Shown: positions 6,962 to 18,254, numbered from the stretch's first letter. The stretch is 33,893 nucleotides of DNA from Deltaproteobacteria bacterium (GCA_029565915.1 JAKQNG010000243.1:1-33893); one strand, 5' to 3'. Translations and numbers: made by a program. Notes: generated by a model not told the origin, from the sequence alone.

Positions 6962-9856
6962 TTACAGCAGTGATAATTGCGTCGCGGCGGGTTTCCGGTC
7001 GGGCAGCACCGGCTCCACCGCAGTGACGGCATCCGTCGGCAGCTCCCTGATGAACGCGGATGGCTTTCCCGGAAGGGCCATGCCGTGCCACTGGCGCCTG
7101 GCCGCCCAGCTCAGCACGCAGAGGGTCTTCGCCCGGGTAATGGCCACGTAGAGCAGGCGGCGCTCTTCTTCCACATCGCCGCGCAGGGCACCCACGTTGA
7201 GGGGCACGAGTCCTTCTTCCACACCGGTGACGAATACCGCTTCAAATTCCCGTCCCTTGGCCGCGTGCATGGTCATGACGGCCACCTTCTGGGCGCGCGG
7301 GTCGTGGGGTTCATCCTCCCCCACGGCCAGGGCGGGAATGCCGCTGCGGGAAAGGGCTTCCAGAATTTCTGCGCGCTGGGTTTTTGTGCGGACGAGCACG
7401 GCAATGTCGCCGAAGCCGAAGGCCCCTTCGTCTGCGTTCCGCCCGCGACCTGAATCGAGGGCGAAATGGCTGGTGCCGCCCACGAGCCGCTCGATGCGCA
7501 CGACGACCTGCTCCGCCTCCGAGGCGGCCGTGGGGCATCTCGTCACCTCCACCTTTACGCCGGTGCGGCGCGACAGCATTTCCCTGTGGTCGCCGATGAT
7601 GTGGAGGGCCGTGCGCAGGATGTGATCGGTCAGCCGCCAGGTGGTGCGCAGGCACACGGCAGTGGTCCCTTGAAAGGTCTGCGCAAACCGCGCGAAGTGG
7701 CCCTGCTCTGCACCCCGGAATCCATAAATGGCCTGGTCGGGATCGCCGATGACCATGAGGGAGCGGCCGTCCGGCGACAGAAGTCGCACCAGCTCCGCCT
7801 GCACGTCGTTCACATCCTGGTATTCATCCACGCAGATGCACCGCCATCGATTGGCCACGAAGGCGGCCATGTCCCTGTCCGCGGTCAGCATGCGGACCGC
7901 TTCGAGAACGATGCCGTCCAGATCCGTTCTGCCCTGCCCGTCCAGAATCCGGGTCCAGGCGGCGGCCGCGTCCGCCAGCTCCGCGGGCACGTGGGAGGCG
8001 GGATCGAGGTGCTGCTGGGCAAAGCTGACGGCCTCCAGCAGCCGGCGCACTTCTCGATTCGTCGCGTCGGGGCCGAGTACTTCCGCGGCCATTGCTGCGC
8101 GCTCTTCGTCCGTGGCCACGGGCCGGGCGCCCTGCACCGCGAATTCCCGCAGCAGCTCCTGGCAGAAGGCGTGAAACGTGGCCACTTTCGGCGCGGGACC
8201 ATTTTGACCCAGCAGCTTCTGCAGTCGCTCGTCAAGTTCGGCCACTGCCTGCCGGGTGAAGGAAATGGCCAGCACCTGCTGGGGCGCAACAATGCCCTGT
8301 TTCACCAGCGTGGCGATGCGGGCCGTCAGGGTGCGCGTCTTTCCGGTGCCGGGGCCGGCGGTGACGAGCAGGGGGCCCTCCACGGTGGTGGCCGCCCGCC
8401 GCTGGTCTTCGTCGAGCCCGAGGAGGGGATCGTCCACAACGGAGGTCAGCACCCGCTGCCGGTTGCGTTTTTTTTCGCGGGCCTCCAGCGCATGGAAGAT
8501 GTCTTCGTTTGCCGGGTCAGTCCGGCGCTCCCTTTTTTCGCGGACGGTGCGTTCCTTTGCAGCCGGCAGAGGCGGCGCGAGAAAATGCGTCTGGCCGGCG
8601 ATGGCCGACCGTTCCTGCGGTGAAAAGATGGAGATGGTGCCGAACTCCCCGTCATAGCCTCCCTGAATGATCAGCTCGCCCCGGCGCACCCGGGAAATGG
8701 CCTCTTTCATGGCGCCACCCGCCAGCTTCTCAATGTCTTCGAGGGGGGCATCCGCCAGTATGTGGAGCTCCGGGCCGAGTATGGTCCGCAACCGCTGGAG
8801 CAGGCCCTTCACCTTTGCGCTTTCGGGCGAAGCGCCCAGCACCTGTGCCGCCACCTCGTCGAGGGGAACGATGGCGTCGTGCCGCAAAGAGGTCTGCGGA
8901 ATGTCCCGGGGCGCCCGATCGGCCAGCTCCTCCACCCGGCTCAGGACGCCCACGGTGACGGGTTTGCCGCACACCGGACAGTTGCCCCCGTTGTCGCGCG
9001 TTTCGCCGGGCGTCATCCGCGTGCCGCAGGAGCGGTGTCCGTCCAGGTGGTATTTGCCCTCGTCGGGGTAGAATTCAAGGGTGCCCAGATATCCCTGCTT
9101 GTCGCGCAGGGCAGAGAGCAGCGGCAGATATCCGGGTTCGATGTCGAGCAGGTTCGCTTCGCGGCCCAGCTTTCCGGGGGAATGGGCGTCCGAATTGGAG
9201 ATGAGGGTCAGGTGGTCGAGGGCCGAGAGACGCCGGTTCATGGCCGGGTCCGATGAGAGGCCGGTCTCCACGGCGAAGATGTGGTCTGTGAGATCGCCGA
9301 AGCACTCGTCGAGGCTGTCGAAGCCGGACTTCGAGCCCAGCAGGGAGAACCAGGGGGTCCAGATGTGGGCCGGCACCAGGAACGCGTCGTCGTGGGCGTG
9401 AAGGGTAATCTCCAGGAGATCCCGGGCGGATAAACCCAGGATGGGCCGCCCGTCCGAGCGGATGTTGCCGATGGCGGCGAGCTGCTGCGAGATTTTTTTT
9501 GCTGCCTCGATGGTTGGTACGAAAACGAGGTTGTGATTCTTGCGGGTCTTGTCGTCCTGCTTGTAGATGTTGCTGATTTCCACTTCCAGCACGAATCGCA
9601 CGGGGCCGCGGCAGGACGGAGGAAGGCCTGCGGTGGCCGCTTTTTCAAACTCCGGTTTCAGTTTGAACCACCCGTCCTCCGCGGGTTCGAGCTGGGCTTC
9701 GATTTCGGCCATCCAGCCCGGGTGCGTGAAATCGCCGGTGGCCACGAGGCCGATGCCCTTTTCGAGGGCGCTGCGATGGAGCGCGACAAAATCGAACTGC
9801 CGGCTGGTGGCCATGGAGAAGCGCGAATGGATGTGCAGGTCTGCGATGAGCTTCAT
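6962..9856 (-). CDS. EndoQ-like PHP nuclease fused to a UvrD/PcrA-type helicase
   Basis: The 964-residue protein joins two DNA-repair enzymes. Residues 1-415 resemble endonuclease Q, which nicks DNA 5' of deaminated bases and abasic sites: the PHP metal centre (DLHIHSRFS at 6-14, ATGDFTHPGW at 39-48, SNSDAHSPGKLGRE at 220-233), a Cys segment (Cys277, Cys293, Cys296) likely to bind zinc, and GGYDGEFG near 400. After a charged linker, residues 480-945 form a superfamily 1 helicase: Walker A AGPGTGKT (500-507), Walker B VDEYQDVN (676-683), GDPDQAIYGFRGA (704-716), TMHAAKGREFE (862-872) and ERRLLYVAITRA (898-909). The last residues, QLSLL, resemble a clamp-binding peptide. ATG at 9856 overlaps the stop of the BRCT gene (ATGA). 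The combined activity is inferred. Confidence 0.92.
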   Translation of the reverse strand: MKLIADLHIHSRFSMATSRQFDFVALHRSALEKGIGLVATGDFTHPGWMAEIEAQLEPAEDGWFKLKPEFEKAATAGLPPSCRGPVRFVLEVEISNIYKQDDKTRKNHNLVFVPTIEAAKKISQQLAAIGNIRSDGRPILGLSARDLLEITLHAHDDAFLVPAHIWTPWFSLLGSKSGFDSLDECFGDLTDHIFAVETGLSSDPAMNRRLSALDHLTLISNSDAHSPGKLGREANLLDIEPGYLPLLSALRDKQGYLGTLEFYPDEGKYHLDGHRSCGTRMTPGETRDNGGNCPVCGKPVTVGVLSRVEELADRAPRDIPQTSLRHDAIVPLDEVAAQVLGASPESAKVKGLLQRLRTILGPELHILADAPLEDIEKLAGGAMKEAISRVRRGELIIQGGYDGEFGTISIFSPQERSAIAGQTHFLAPPLPAAKERTVREKRERRTDPANEDIFHALEAREKKRNRQRVLTSVVDDPLLGLDEDQRRAATTVEGPLLVTAGPGTGKTRTLTARIATLVKQGIVAPQQVLAISFTRQAVAELDERLQKLLGQNGPAPKVATFHAFCQELLREFAVQGARPVATDEERAAMAAEVLGPDATNREVRRLLEAVSFAQQHLDPASHVPAELADAAAAWTRILDGQGRTDLDGIVLEAVRMLTADRDMAAFVANRWRCICVDEYQDVNDVQAELVRLLSPDGRSLMVIGDPDQAIYGFRGAEQGHFARFAQTFQGTTAVCLRTTWRLTDHILRTALHIIGDHREMLSRRTGVKVEVTRCPTAASEAEQVVVRIERLVGGTSHFALDSGRGRNADEGAFGFGDIAVLVRTKTQRAEILEALSRSGIPALAVGEDEPHDPRAQKVAVMTMHAAKGREFEAVFVTGVEEGLVPLNVGALRGDVEEERRLLYVAITRAKTLCVLSWAARRQWHGMALPGKPSAFIRELPTDAVTAVEPVLPDRKPAATQLSLL

Positions 9857-11049
9857 CGGAGCATCTCTTCGAGCTGCGCTTCGGTGATGACGGGAACGCC
9901 CAGCTGCTGCGCCTTCTTGAATTTTCCCGAGCCGCTCGCCTCGTTGCACACGAGGAACGACGTGTTCGCGCTGACCGCGCCAGTCACCTTTCCGCCCATT
10001 TTTTCGATCCGCGCGGCAATTTCCTCCCGGGGCGCGGACAGCTTTCCGGTGATGACGAAGGTCTTTCCGGTTAACGGCCCGGCGGCCATCGGAGCAGTCA
10101 GAGGTGCGTGCTCTAGAAGTATTTTACTGGTTGAGCCGGCAACGGGATTGTTTTCGCAGAAAGCCCAGAAATCGTATTCATTGATAATGGATATTCGTTT
10201 CCCTTTCCCGCGAAGTTCGATGGCTTCCTCCACTTTTCTTCCGTAACAGGAGTAGGCCCAGCAGGTGTTTCCCCCGGCTCCGAGGATGAGATAGTCAACA
10301 CTTCTGCTGACCTGACCAACCACGAAGCCTCCGCGATTTTTGATTTCCGTTTCAAATTGTTTTCTGCTGGCCTTGGTGGACTTGCCGGTAATGCAGAAAC
10401 CATGTCCAGCGAACTCAATAACCGAAACAGAATCGCAGACACTTTGGATGGTTAGATTTTCTGCAATTACATTGCCATCTCTGTCGTTGATGAATCTTTG
10501 AAAATCTTGGAATAGCGCCATCAATGCGCTTTGGTCTTCCATATTGAAATGATTGTTGAAAACAATTCGGTTCACAATCGTAAGGATGCTGTCGAAAGGC
10601 CACAAACCCTGTAGATGCATATGATCCTGCATCCACGCATGAAAACTCTTCAACTCCTCAAACAGAATTTGTTCGTCTGCCAGAATGCCACAGATAATTC
10701 CTTGAAAGCGCTGCATGTCCCCTGTGCGGATATCATAGAAAAAATTGATTCGATTGAGCCGATCACAGAGCCAAATACAGTCCTGGATTACCTCATCCGT
10801 ATCCGTGTGGTTGATCAGCATCTCCAGCGCTGGGACGAACTCGCAGAATGGATGTCTGTCGGCCAAACAACGGTGTTCCTCAAGCCAATAGACGAGTGCC
10901 GTTCTTTCTGCTGGAGAAATTTGCTTGTCGGCCGCAATGCCCCGCAGCAGTCCTTCCAGTGTATGAACAGCTTTATCCAGATTGCTTTTCGTGCAGTATC
11001 TTTCGATGTCAGCGTCGCTGAGGGCCATTTTCGTATCCATCAAGTCCAT
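9853..11049 (-). CDS. double-BRCT protein with TerB-like helical repeats; apparent mosaic gene
   Basis: The 398-residue product begins with two related helical units (about 25-80 and 110-163) sharing G-I-x-A-D-x-Q-I and following acidic residues, reminiscent of TerB-like calcium/metal-binding repeats. BRCT domain 1 spans about 210-298 and BRCT domain 2 about 323-398. Domain 2 (GKTFVITGKL...GGKVTGAVS...LGVPVITEAQLEEML) reads like the C-terminal BRCT domain of a bacterial LigA. The gene starts directly after the ligA stop (TGA-ATG) and its stop overlaps the next start (ATGA), so it sits inside a coupled operon. Codons before residue ~315 are AT-rich, those after are GC-rich. A scaffold role in repair is plausible but unproven. 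Confidence 0.85.
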   Translation of the reverse strand: MDLMDTKMALSDADIERYCTKSNLDKAVHTLEGLLRGIAADKQISPAERTALVYWLEEHRCLADRHPFCEFVPALEMLINHTDTDEVIQDCIWLCDRLNRINFFYDIRTGDMQRFQGIICGILADEQILFEELKSFHAWMQDHMHLQGLWPFDSILTIVNRIVFNNHFNMEDQSALMALFQDFQRFINDRDGNVIAENLTIQSVCDSVSVIEFAGHGFCITGKSTKASRKQFETEIKNRGGFVVGQVSRSVDYLILGAGGNTCWAYSCYGRKVEEAIELRGKGKRISIINEYDFWAFCENNPVAGSTSKILLEHAPLTAPMAAGPLTGKTFVITGKLSAPREEIAARIEKMGGKVTGAVSANTSFLVCNEASGSGKFKKAQQLGVPVITEAQLEEMLR

Positions 11050-13437
<2,388 letters not shown>

Positions 13438-13475
13438 TCAGTGATGGGTCGGGTTGCCGGACTGACAAGTGCCTC

Positions 13476-13703
13476 TCACAACAACGCGATGAATTCATCA
13501 ACGGAGAGCCGCGCCTGCTTGAGAATGTGCGACAGGGTGGAGCGTTTGATCGGCCGGTGTGCAGGAATGGTCAATTTAAAGGTTTCTTCCCCTTCGTGTT
13601 TCTGCAACCGGATATGGCTGCCCTTCTGGCGGACCACTACCCAGCCGGCCCGTCGCAGGGCTGAAATGACTGCATCAAACGGGAGACCGGGGACTTTTGT
13701 CAT
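13476..13703 (-). CDS. hicA: HicA-family toxin (mRNA interferase)
   Basis: HicA toxins are small double-stranded-RNA-binding-fold ribonucleases that cleave mRNA and are neutralised by HicB. The 75-residue product matches the family in length and layout: an N-terminal helix with LRRAGW, then KGSHIRLQK holding the conserved catalytic His30, a second His49 in the IPAHRPIKRSTL segment, and a C-terminal helix. It follows hicB with an ATGA overlap. Its stop lies 74 bases before the ligA start codon, on the same strand, so read-through into ligA is possible. Confidence 0.92.
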   Translation of the reverse strand: MTKVPGLPFDAVISALRRAGWVVVRQKGSHIRLQKHEGEETFKLTIPAHRPIKRSTLSHILKQARLSVDEFIALL

Positions 13704-13903
13704 AGGGCGATTTCGTATTCTTCGAAACCGGCGCGCCAGGAAATGTCGTCATCAACGGGTTCCAGATAGAGTTCCACGGCTTCCCGGATGTTGGACAGTG
13801 CTTCCTCCCGGGTATCGCCTTCGCTGATGCATCCCGGCAGGGACGGAACCAGTACGGTGAACCCGCCTTCTTCACTGGGAACGAGCACAACTTTCAGGTT
13901 CAT
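13700..13903 (-). CDS. hicB: HicB-family antitoxin
   Basis: HicB antitoxins bind HicA through a partial RNase-H-like fold and usually repress their own promoter. This 67-residue protein carries the typical core, GGFTVLVPSLPGCISEGDTREEALSNI, at about residues 13-39, and a following helix ending in VELYLEP. It is a short form without an obvious C-terminal DNA-binding domain, so autoregulation would need a different mode. The order hicB-hicA is the reverse of many classical loci but common in short-HicB pairs. GGGGAG lies about 8 bases before the ATG. A 15-base direct repeat upstream may be the operator. Confidence 0.92.
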   Translation of the reverse strand: MNLKVVLVPSEEGGFTVLVPSLPGCISEGDTREEALSNIREAVELYLEPVDDDISWRAGFEEYEIAL

Positions 13904-13946
13904 GGGTCAATCTCCCCTGTTGTCACCAGAGTAATGTATGTTCAAC

Positions 13947-13977
13947 TATTCTATACCGCCAATATTCTATACCGCCA
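13947..13977. repeat. 15-base tandem direct repeat upstream of hicBA
   Basis: The sequence TATTCTATACCGCCA occurs at 13947-13961 and again, identically, at 13963-13977, a 16-base period of about one and a half helical turns. Read toward hicB each copy contains TATAGAAT, similar to a -10 box. The position between hicB and the divergent lipoprotein gene suggests an operator or paired promoter elements. No further copy was noticed in the window. Confidence 0.6.
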
Positions 13978-14115
13978 TACCGCACCGGAAAATACCCGGT
14001 CTGCCGTGAAAAGGGCAGCGCCTTCAAAAAATTCTGCTATATTCTCCAGTCAGCTTGCCGGGCGCGCCACCCGATTGCGCCCCTTGAGAACACTGGACCG
14101 ACGGAGGACTACCTG

Positions 14116-15270
14116 ATGAAATCCACTGCTGCTGTACTGTCCCGCTTCGTCTGTTGTCTGCTGATGGCCGCCTGTGCGGCGAAACAGCCCCCGCCGGCGC
14201 CGCCGCCGCCACAGGAAGAGCTGCCGAAGGTCCGCCTCACTGCTGCGGACTTCTACCGGCCCGAGCTCGTCAGCGCCGAGTTCACCAACGAGGTGGACGA
14301 GAAGCGCTACCGGGCCATCGGCGACATCCTCGAAGAATTTGCCCCGAATACCGGAGTCATCTATTTCGTGGGCAAGTTGCGCAAGGTGCCCACCCAGGCG
14401 CGCATTCAGGTGGTCTGGTACCACGACGCCATTGCGGAACCCATGCTGGCCGCCGACGTCTTCGGGTCGGACACGTTTTCGTTCATCTCGAATTTCACCC
14501 CTGAGAAAAAGAAATTCATGGCCGGCAACTACACGGTGAAGGTGATGGTGAATGATCAGGAAGTCGGTTCGGACACCTTCCGCATCACCGGTGTGGACCC
14601 TTCGGCGGCAGGCCTCAAGGTGGGAAAGATCCAGATCGCGAAAAAAGTGAACAGCAAGGGCGCACCTGTGAACCCCGCCGCGAAGTTCACCGCCGCGGAC
14701 AAGCTGTTCGCGTCGTTTCCCGTGCGCAACGTATTCTCCCCCACAGAGCTCACCGTCCGCTGGATGAGGGCCGGCGCCCTGTTCAACGAATCGACCATCA
14801 GCGTAAACGGCAACGGCCGGTTCTCCGCGAACATCGAATCTCCCTCCGGCCTTCCCCAGGGCACCTACACGGTGCAGGTGGACAACGGCAGCATCCTGAA
14901 AGAAGCGTCGTTTGTCATCGGCGAGCCCTCCGCGGGGCCGGCCATCGACTACATCGCTCTCGGCGAACAGCCCGGAAATGACGTGATGCCGAAAAAGGAA
15001 TCGGATCATTTCCGCGAGGGCATTCCCGCCATTCATTGCGGCCTGCGGTTTCTCGACCTTGCGCCCGGCAGTGAAATTCTCATCCAGTGGGTGCTTGTAG
15101 AGGAAGGGTCCGAGTCCGTTTACCACACCGTTCGCACCCCGGTTCCCGGGGGCGGCAGCGGCGCCATGAGCGCGGCCTGGAACCCGGGCAACATCTATGC
15201 AGGCAACTACAAAGCCCGGGTCTACATCAACGATCAGGTGGCCACGGAAAAAGAATTCACGGTTCAGTAG
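14116..15270 (+). CDS. lipoprotein with three Ig-like repeats
   Basis: The 384-residue product has a lipoprotein signal (CCLLMAAC, Cys20) and a Pro-rich linker (24-33). Three related beta-rich modules follow, each ending in a similar strand motif: [15 protein letters not shown] near residue 140, [13 protein letters not shown] near 250 and [15 protein letters not shown] near 370. Between them are hydrophobic strands ending in QVVW or IQWV. This looks like tandem immunoglobulin-like domains on the cell surface or in the periplasm. No enzyme motif is visible. The start has a clear GGAGG about nine bases upstream. The stop overlaps the convergent stop of the next gene by seven bases. Confidence 0.85.
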   Translation: MKSTAAVLSRFVCCLLMAACAAKQPPPAPPPPQEELPKVRLTAADFYRPELVSAEFTNEVDEKRYRAIGDILEEFAPNTGVIYFVGKLRKVPTQARIQVVWYHDAIAEPMLAADVFGSDTFSFISNFTPEKKKFMAGNYTVKVMVNDQEVGSDTFRITGVDPSAAGLKVGKIQIAKKVNSKGAPVNPAAKFTAADKLFASFPVRNVFSPTELTVRWMRAGALFNESTISVNGNGRFSANIESPSGLPQGTYTVQVDNGSILKEASFVIGEPSAGPAIDYIALGEQPGNDVMPKKESDHFREGIPAIHCGLRFLDLAPGSEILIQWVLVEEGSESVYHTVRTPVPGGGSGAMSAAWNPGNIYAGNYKARVYINDQVATEKEFTVQ

Positions 15271-16664
15271 AAGCGGATGTTGTCGATCCAGAAGTCGTAG
15301 TCGTTGGTGGTGTCCGGATCGGGGGCGAATTCGAAACGCAGAATCCGGTGGGGATCAAAGTCGGCCGGGGTTCCGAATCCATTCTGCGTGAGCGCGGTCC
15401 AAGGAACCTGCACGTTCACAAACGCGGCGCTGGGTGTGATCAAATATCGGTGGTGATCGTAGCAGTCGGCCGCACAGTCGCCGCCATACTCTGAGGGAAA
15501 CGTGGCGGCCGTTCCCACCTTCAGGTACAGGTCCGTGGCGCTGATTCCCTTGAAGTCAAATGCAATGCCGGTAAAGGACGCGGCGTTGAGACACGCCTGC
15601 GGACCCCAGACGCTGCCCACGAAGGATCCCCAGCCCTCATACCCGCTGCCGACGACATGGAGGGTCGGATTGCCATCCTGCTCCTCCACCGTAATCGTCT
15701 GTGTCCCTCCCGTCGCATCGTCGCCGGCGGCAATCCAGAAGCCCGTGTACGCGCCGTCCGCCATCAGGATGTCCAGGCCGCCATTGTCAAAATCGTCCAC
15801 AATGCCGTCGGCCGTCATTGTCACCGTGCTATTGTCGCAGACGCTGTCCGTCCACGTCCACAGGCCGTTCAGACAGAAGGAATAGGGCGTGGCGGCTCCC
15901 GTGGTCCCGGGCACCACCAGTTTGATGTGGGTAATCTCTTCATAATTATAGGACGGCTGCGCGTCCCCCAGCCAGCATTCCTCGAGCAGGCTCTCAAACG
16001 GCACTGACGTGCCGCTCTGCTGGATGCGCCGGGTGCACCAGACATTGCCGTCGTCGTCGGCGATTTCCAGTTGCAGGGGAAAAGTTCCGACGGTGGAGTA
16101 GTCCAGATAGAACCCGCCCGGCTGTGGTACATACTCGTCGCGGTTCAGTGGAGAGCCTCCCCACTCCTGGTTCAGGGAGATGGCGAGCTGGGCCGTGGAT
16201 TCATTGCCGTCGCCGACAGTGCCGGACATGCACAGACGGTTGCCCGGCGCAACGGTTGAAAAATCCGTCGGGGTGACCGTGGTGTCTCCGGTGGTGATGA
16301 TCGACGCGTATCCGTGCAGGGGAGCGCTGACCACGTAGCCGTCGCTGTACACGGTCCACAGGGCATCCAGATCCACATCAATGTCGGTATCGGTGTCCGT
16401 GTCCACATCGGTGTCCGTGTCGGAATCGGTGTCGCTGTCGGTATCTGTGTCCACATCGGTGTCGGAATCGGAATCGGTGTCGCTGTCGGTGTCCGTGTCG
16501 GAATCGGTGTCGGCATCGGTGTCGCTATCGGAGTCTGTATCCGAGTCGCTGTCCGAGTCGCTGTCGGCATCGGACGAATCATCCACATAGCCGTCCACAT
16601 CCGTGAACACCGCACTGCATCCCGCCATCACCAACAGCAGAAAAGCGATAAATAAGGGTCTCAT
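15264..16664 (-). CDS. lipoprotein with Asp-Ser/Thr linker and carbohydrate-binding-like domains
   Basis: The 466-residue product has a lipoprotein signal (LLLVMAGC, Cys16). A highly acidic linker of alternating Asp with Ser, Thr or Val covers residues 28-100. Two beta-rich regions follow. The second begins VDDFDNGG and ends [10 protein letters not shown], a layout typical of jelly-roll carbohydrate-binding modules (CBM11/CIA30-like). Such proteins are usually displayed on the outer surface, with the linker as a flexible spacer. No catalytic residues are evident. ATG at 16664 has GGAGG five bases upstream and overlaps the stop of the previous gene by one base (TGATG), so it is coupled to the TPR gene. 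Confidence 0.85.
   Translation of the reverse strand: MRPLFIAFLLLVMAGCSAVFTDVDGYVDDSSDADSDSDSDSDTDSDSDTDADTDSDTDTDSDTDSDSDTDVDTDTDSDTDSDTDTDVDTDTDTDIDVDLDALWTVYSDGYVVSAPLHGYASIITTGDTTVTPTDFSTVAPGNRLCMSGTVGDGNESTAQLAISLNQEWGGSPLNRDEYVPQPGGFYLDYSTVGTFPLQLEIADDDGNVWCTRRIQQSGTSVPFESLLEECWLGDAQPSYNYEEITHIKLVVPGTTGAATPYSFCLNGLWTWTDSVCDNSTVTMTADGIVDDFDNGGLDILMADGAYTGFWIAAGDDATGGTQTITVEEQDGNPTLHVVGSGYEGWGSFVGSVWGPQACLNAASFTGIAFDFKGISATDLYLKVGTAATFPSEYGGDCAADCYDHHRYLITPSAAFVNVQVPWTALTQNGFGTPADFDPHRILRFEFAPDPDTTNDYDFWIDNIRFY
16365..16580. repeat. degenerate hexanucleotide repeat coding the Asp-Ser/Thr linker
   Basis: About 215 bases consist of units close to GTGTCG/GTATCG (plus strand) that encode Ser-Asp, Thr-Asp, Val-Asp and Ala-Asp pairs in the lipoprotein on the minus strand. 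The same unit type occurs in the gene cut by the left edge (about 1-40). The tract could change in length by slippage or recombination. Confidence 0.9.
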
Positions 16665-17782
16665 CAGAACCTCCATTCCAGCGCGCCGCCAAATCCGTCC
16701 GCCGCAATGGACGGGACGAATCCGGGACCGGCGGCCATGGTTTCGCCTTTTTTCTTTCCGACAATCAGCAGCACGGCCCCCGCGGCCGCCAGGGCGCCGC
16801 CGCCGATCCACAGGATGGTCGTCGTGAGGCCCAGGGCATCCCGCTGGTCCACCGTGTCGCGCATGGAGATGTCCAGCGCGCAGTCCACACCCGAGCGCTC
16901 CATGCAGGCATCCTCGATTTCGCCGTTCTTTTTCATGGCCAGCAACCCGGTCACCAGACTGCCCGCCAGAACGGCACCGCCTCCGGCCAGAAGTGCGATG
17001 CCGGTGATCATCAGGGGACGGCCCCGGTGTACGTCCTTTGCCGGCGCGGCTTCCGGAGCGGTTGTCGCGTCCTTCGCCGGGTCAGGCGCCTCCCTGGCCG
17101 ACGGTTCTTCCGGTTTGTCTTCCCCGGTGACGGTCTGGGCACTGTCCGCCGGTTCCTCCGGATTCTGATCTGCTTCGATCGCCAGATCTTCCGGTGCAGG
17201 AGGCACCACCGCATCCTCGGCGGTCGCCACGAGGGTGATTTCCATGTTCTGTCCGGTCATCACCTTGACCGTCGCCGACGACAACTTCTTTCCGCTCAGT
17301 ACGCCGGACACCAGATGGTCCTTTGACGCGGTAACGGGAACGGCCCCGGAAAGGGGCAGCGTCCCGCGCTTCACGCCGTCGATGAACAGCTCCGATCCGG
17401 CGGGCCCTTTCACCATCAGCATGCCCACCATGTCCCGTAACCGGGCGGTCTCCTTGCGCACCTCGTCGCGTCGTTCCAGGGAGATTTCATCGCCGGATTC
17501 CACCAGATACTGCTCGAAGGCTTCGAGGGCGATGCCGTACCGTTTGGCACCTACCTCGCACTGCCCGATGTTGTACAGCAGCTTCCAGCTCGGCTTGTAC
17601 TTGTAGGCAATTTTGAACTGGATGGCCGCCGCCTCGAACTGCTCGTTCTCAAACAGCTCACTGCCTTTTGAAAAGGCGTCCTTTGCCTTCGCGTCTTCGT
17701 CCGCGGCGGCGCAGACACAGCACAGCAGTCCACAGGAAATGATCAGCGCGACCAGGGGCCGCAGAAGAGAAACCGTCATCAT
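16664..17782 (-). CDS. exported TPR protein with a C-terminal membrane region
   Basis: The 372-residue product has a signal peptide (about 1-26, ending near CAAADED). A TPR-like region covers about 30-110 ([23 protein letters not shown] and following). A small PEGA-like beta domain is near 118-190 ([17 protein letters not shown]). A Glu/Pro/Ala-rich linker follows, then two hydrophobic segments near 258-280 and 318-340, and a final segment ending in EWRF. The domain order is common in myxobacterial envelope proteins of unknown role. GAGGTG lies 5 bases before the second ATG (17779), which may be the true start. It lies 10 bases after the YbjN-like gene and overlaps the lipoprotein gene downstream. 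Confidence 0.88.
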   Translation of the reverse strand: MMTVSLLRPLVALIISCGLLCCVCAAADEDAKAKDAFSKGSELFENEQFEAAAIQFKIAYKYKPSWKLLYNIGQCEVGAKRYGIALEAFEQYLVESGDEISLERRDEVRKETARLRDMVGMLMVKGPAGSELFIDGVKRGTLPLSGAVPVTASKDHLVSGVLSGKKLSSATVKVMTGQNMEITLVATAEDAVVPPAPEDLAIEADQNPEEPADSAQTVTGEDKPEEPSAREAPDPAKDATTAPEAAPAKDVHRGRPLMITGIALLAGGGAVLAGSLVTGLLAMKKNGEIEDACMERSGVDCALDISMRDTVDQRDALGLTTTILWIGGGALAAAGAVLLIVGKKKGETMAAGPGFVPSIAADGFGGALEWRF

Positions 17783-17792
17783 TGCACCTCAT

Positions 17793-18254
17793 TCATCCAA
17801 ACATGTCCATCAGGCGGTCGTCCCATTCGTCGGCCACCGTGGCCACCGCGTGCAGCATGTCTTCAAATTCGTCATAATCGAGCCCGGCAATGGACCGCAG
17901 GGCCCGCAGGCAGATGGTGTCCGTTTCTTTTTCAATGGCAAAGGAGGCGTCCGACGTGGCGGTGAAGTTGAGCTCCAGCAGGAAGCGGAAGCATTCCTCC
18001 CGCTTTTCGGGTGGTGCCTTCATGATGCGCGACACGAACACCAGCACGCCCTGTTCTTCCAGCACATTGATGCCCACCCGGGCGGAGCCGCGGCTGACGC
18101 TGGTGAAGCCGGCCGCATCCAGGGCCGGAAAGCGGACCTCCGTGCCGGTGGCCTCCGAGATGACCTGTCCGAAACGGGCGATGTAGCTGTCGATGAGGGC
18201 GCCGGCTGTGGGGTACACCGTGCCCGTGTCCCGGTCTGTGAATTCGTGTGTCAT
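17793..18254 (-). CDS. YbjN/CesT-like domain protein
   Basis: The 153-residue cytoplasmic protein has the alpha-beta pattern of the YbjN / type III secretion chaperone-like fold: an N-terminal helix (LIDSYIARFGQVI), a run of strands around residues 58-80 (GVLVFVSRIM), a helix with FRFLLELNF, then strands ending TICLRALRSI and a final acidic helix. Such proteins often act as small chaperones or adaptors; the partner here is unknown. GGAGA sits about six bases before the ATG. It is the first gene of a three-gene minus-strand operon with the TPR protein and the Asp-rich lipoprotein. The assignment rests on fold pattern, not on a diagnostic motif. Confidence 0.75.
   Translation of the reverse strand: MTHEFTDRDTGTVYPTAGALIDSYIARFGQVISEATGTEVRFPALDAAGFTSVSRGSARVGINVLEEQGVLVFVSRIMKAPPEKREECFRFLLELNFTATSDASFAIEKETDTICLRALRSIAGLDYDEFEDMLHAVATVADEWDDRLMDMFG

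Noticed and set aside
16365-16580. Repeat tract considered as a CRISPR array
   Set aside because: The units are six bases long, degenerate and in frame with a protein. There are no unique spacers and no cas genes.
16381-16590. Open frame on the plus strand encoding Ser-Val repeats
   Set aside because: It is the antisense reading of the Asp-Ser/Thr linker repeat of the lipoprotein gene and has no ribosome-binding site.
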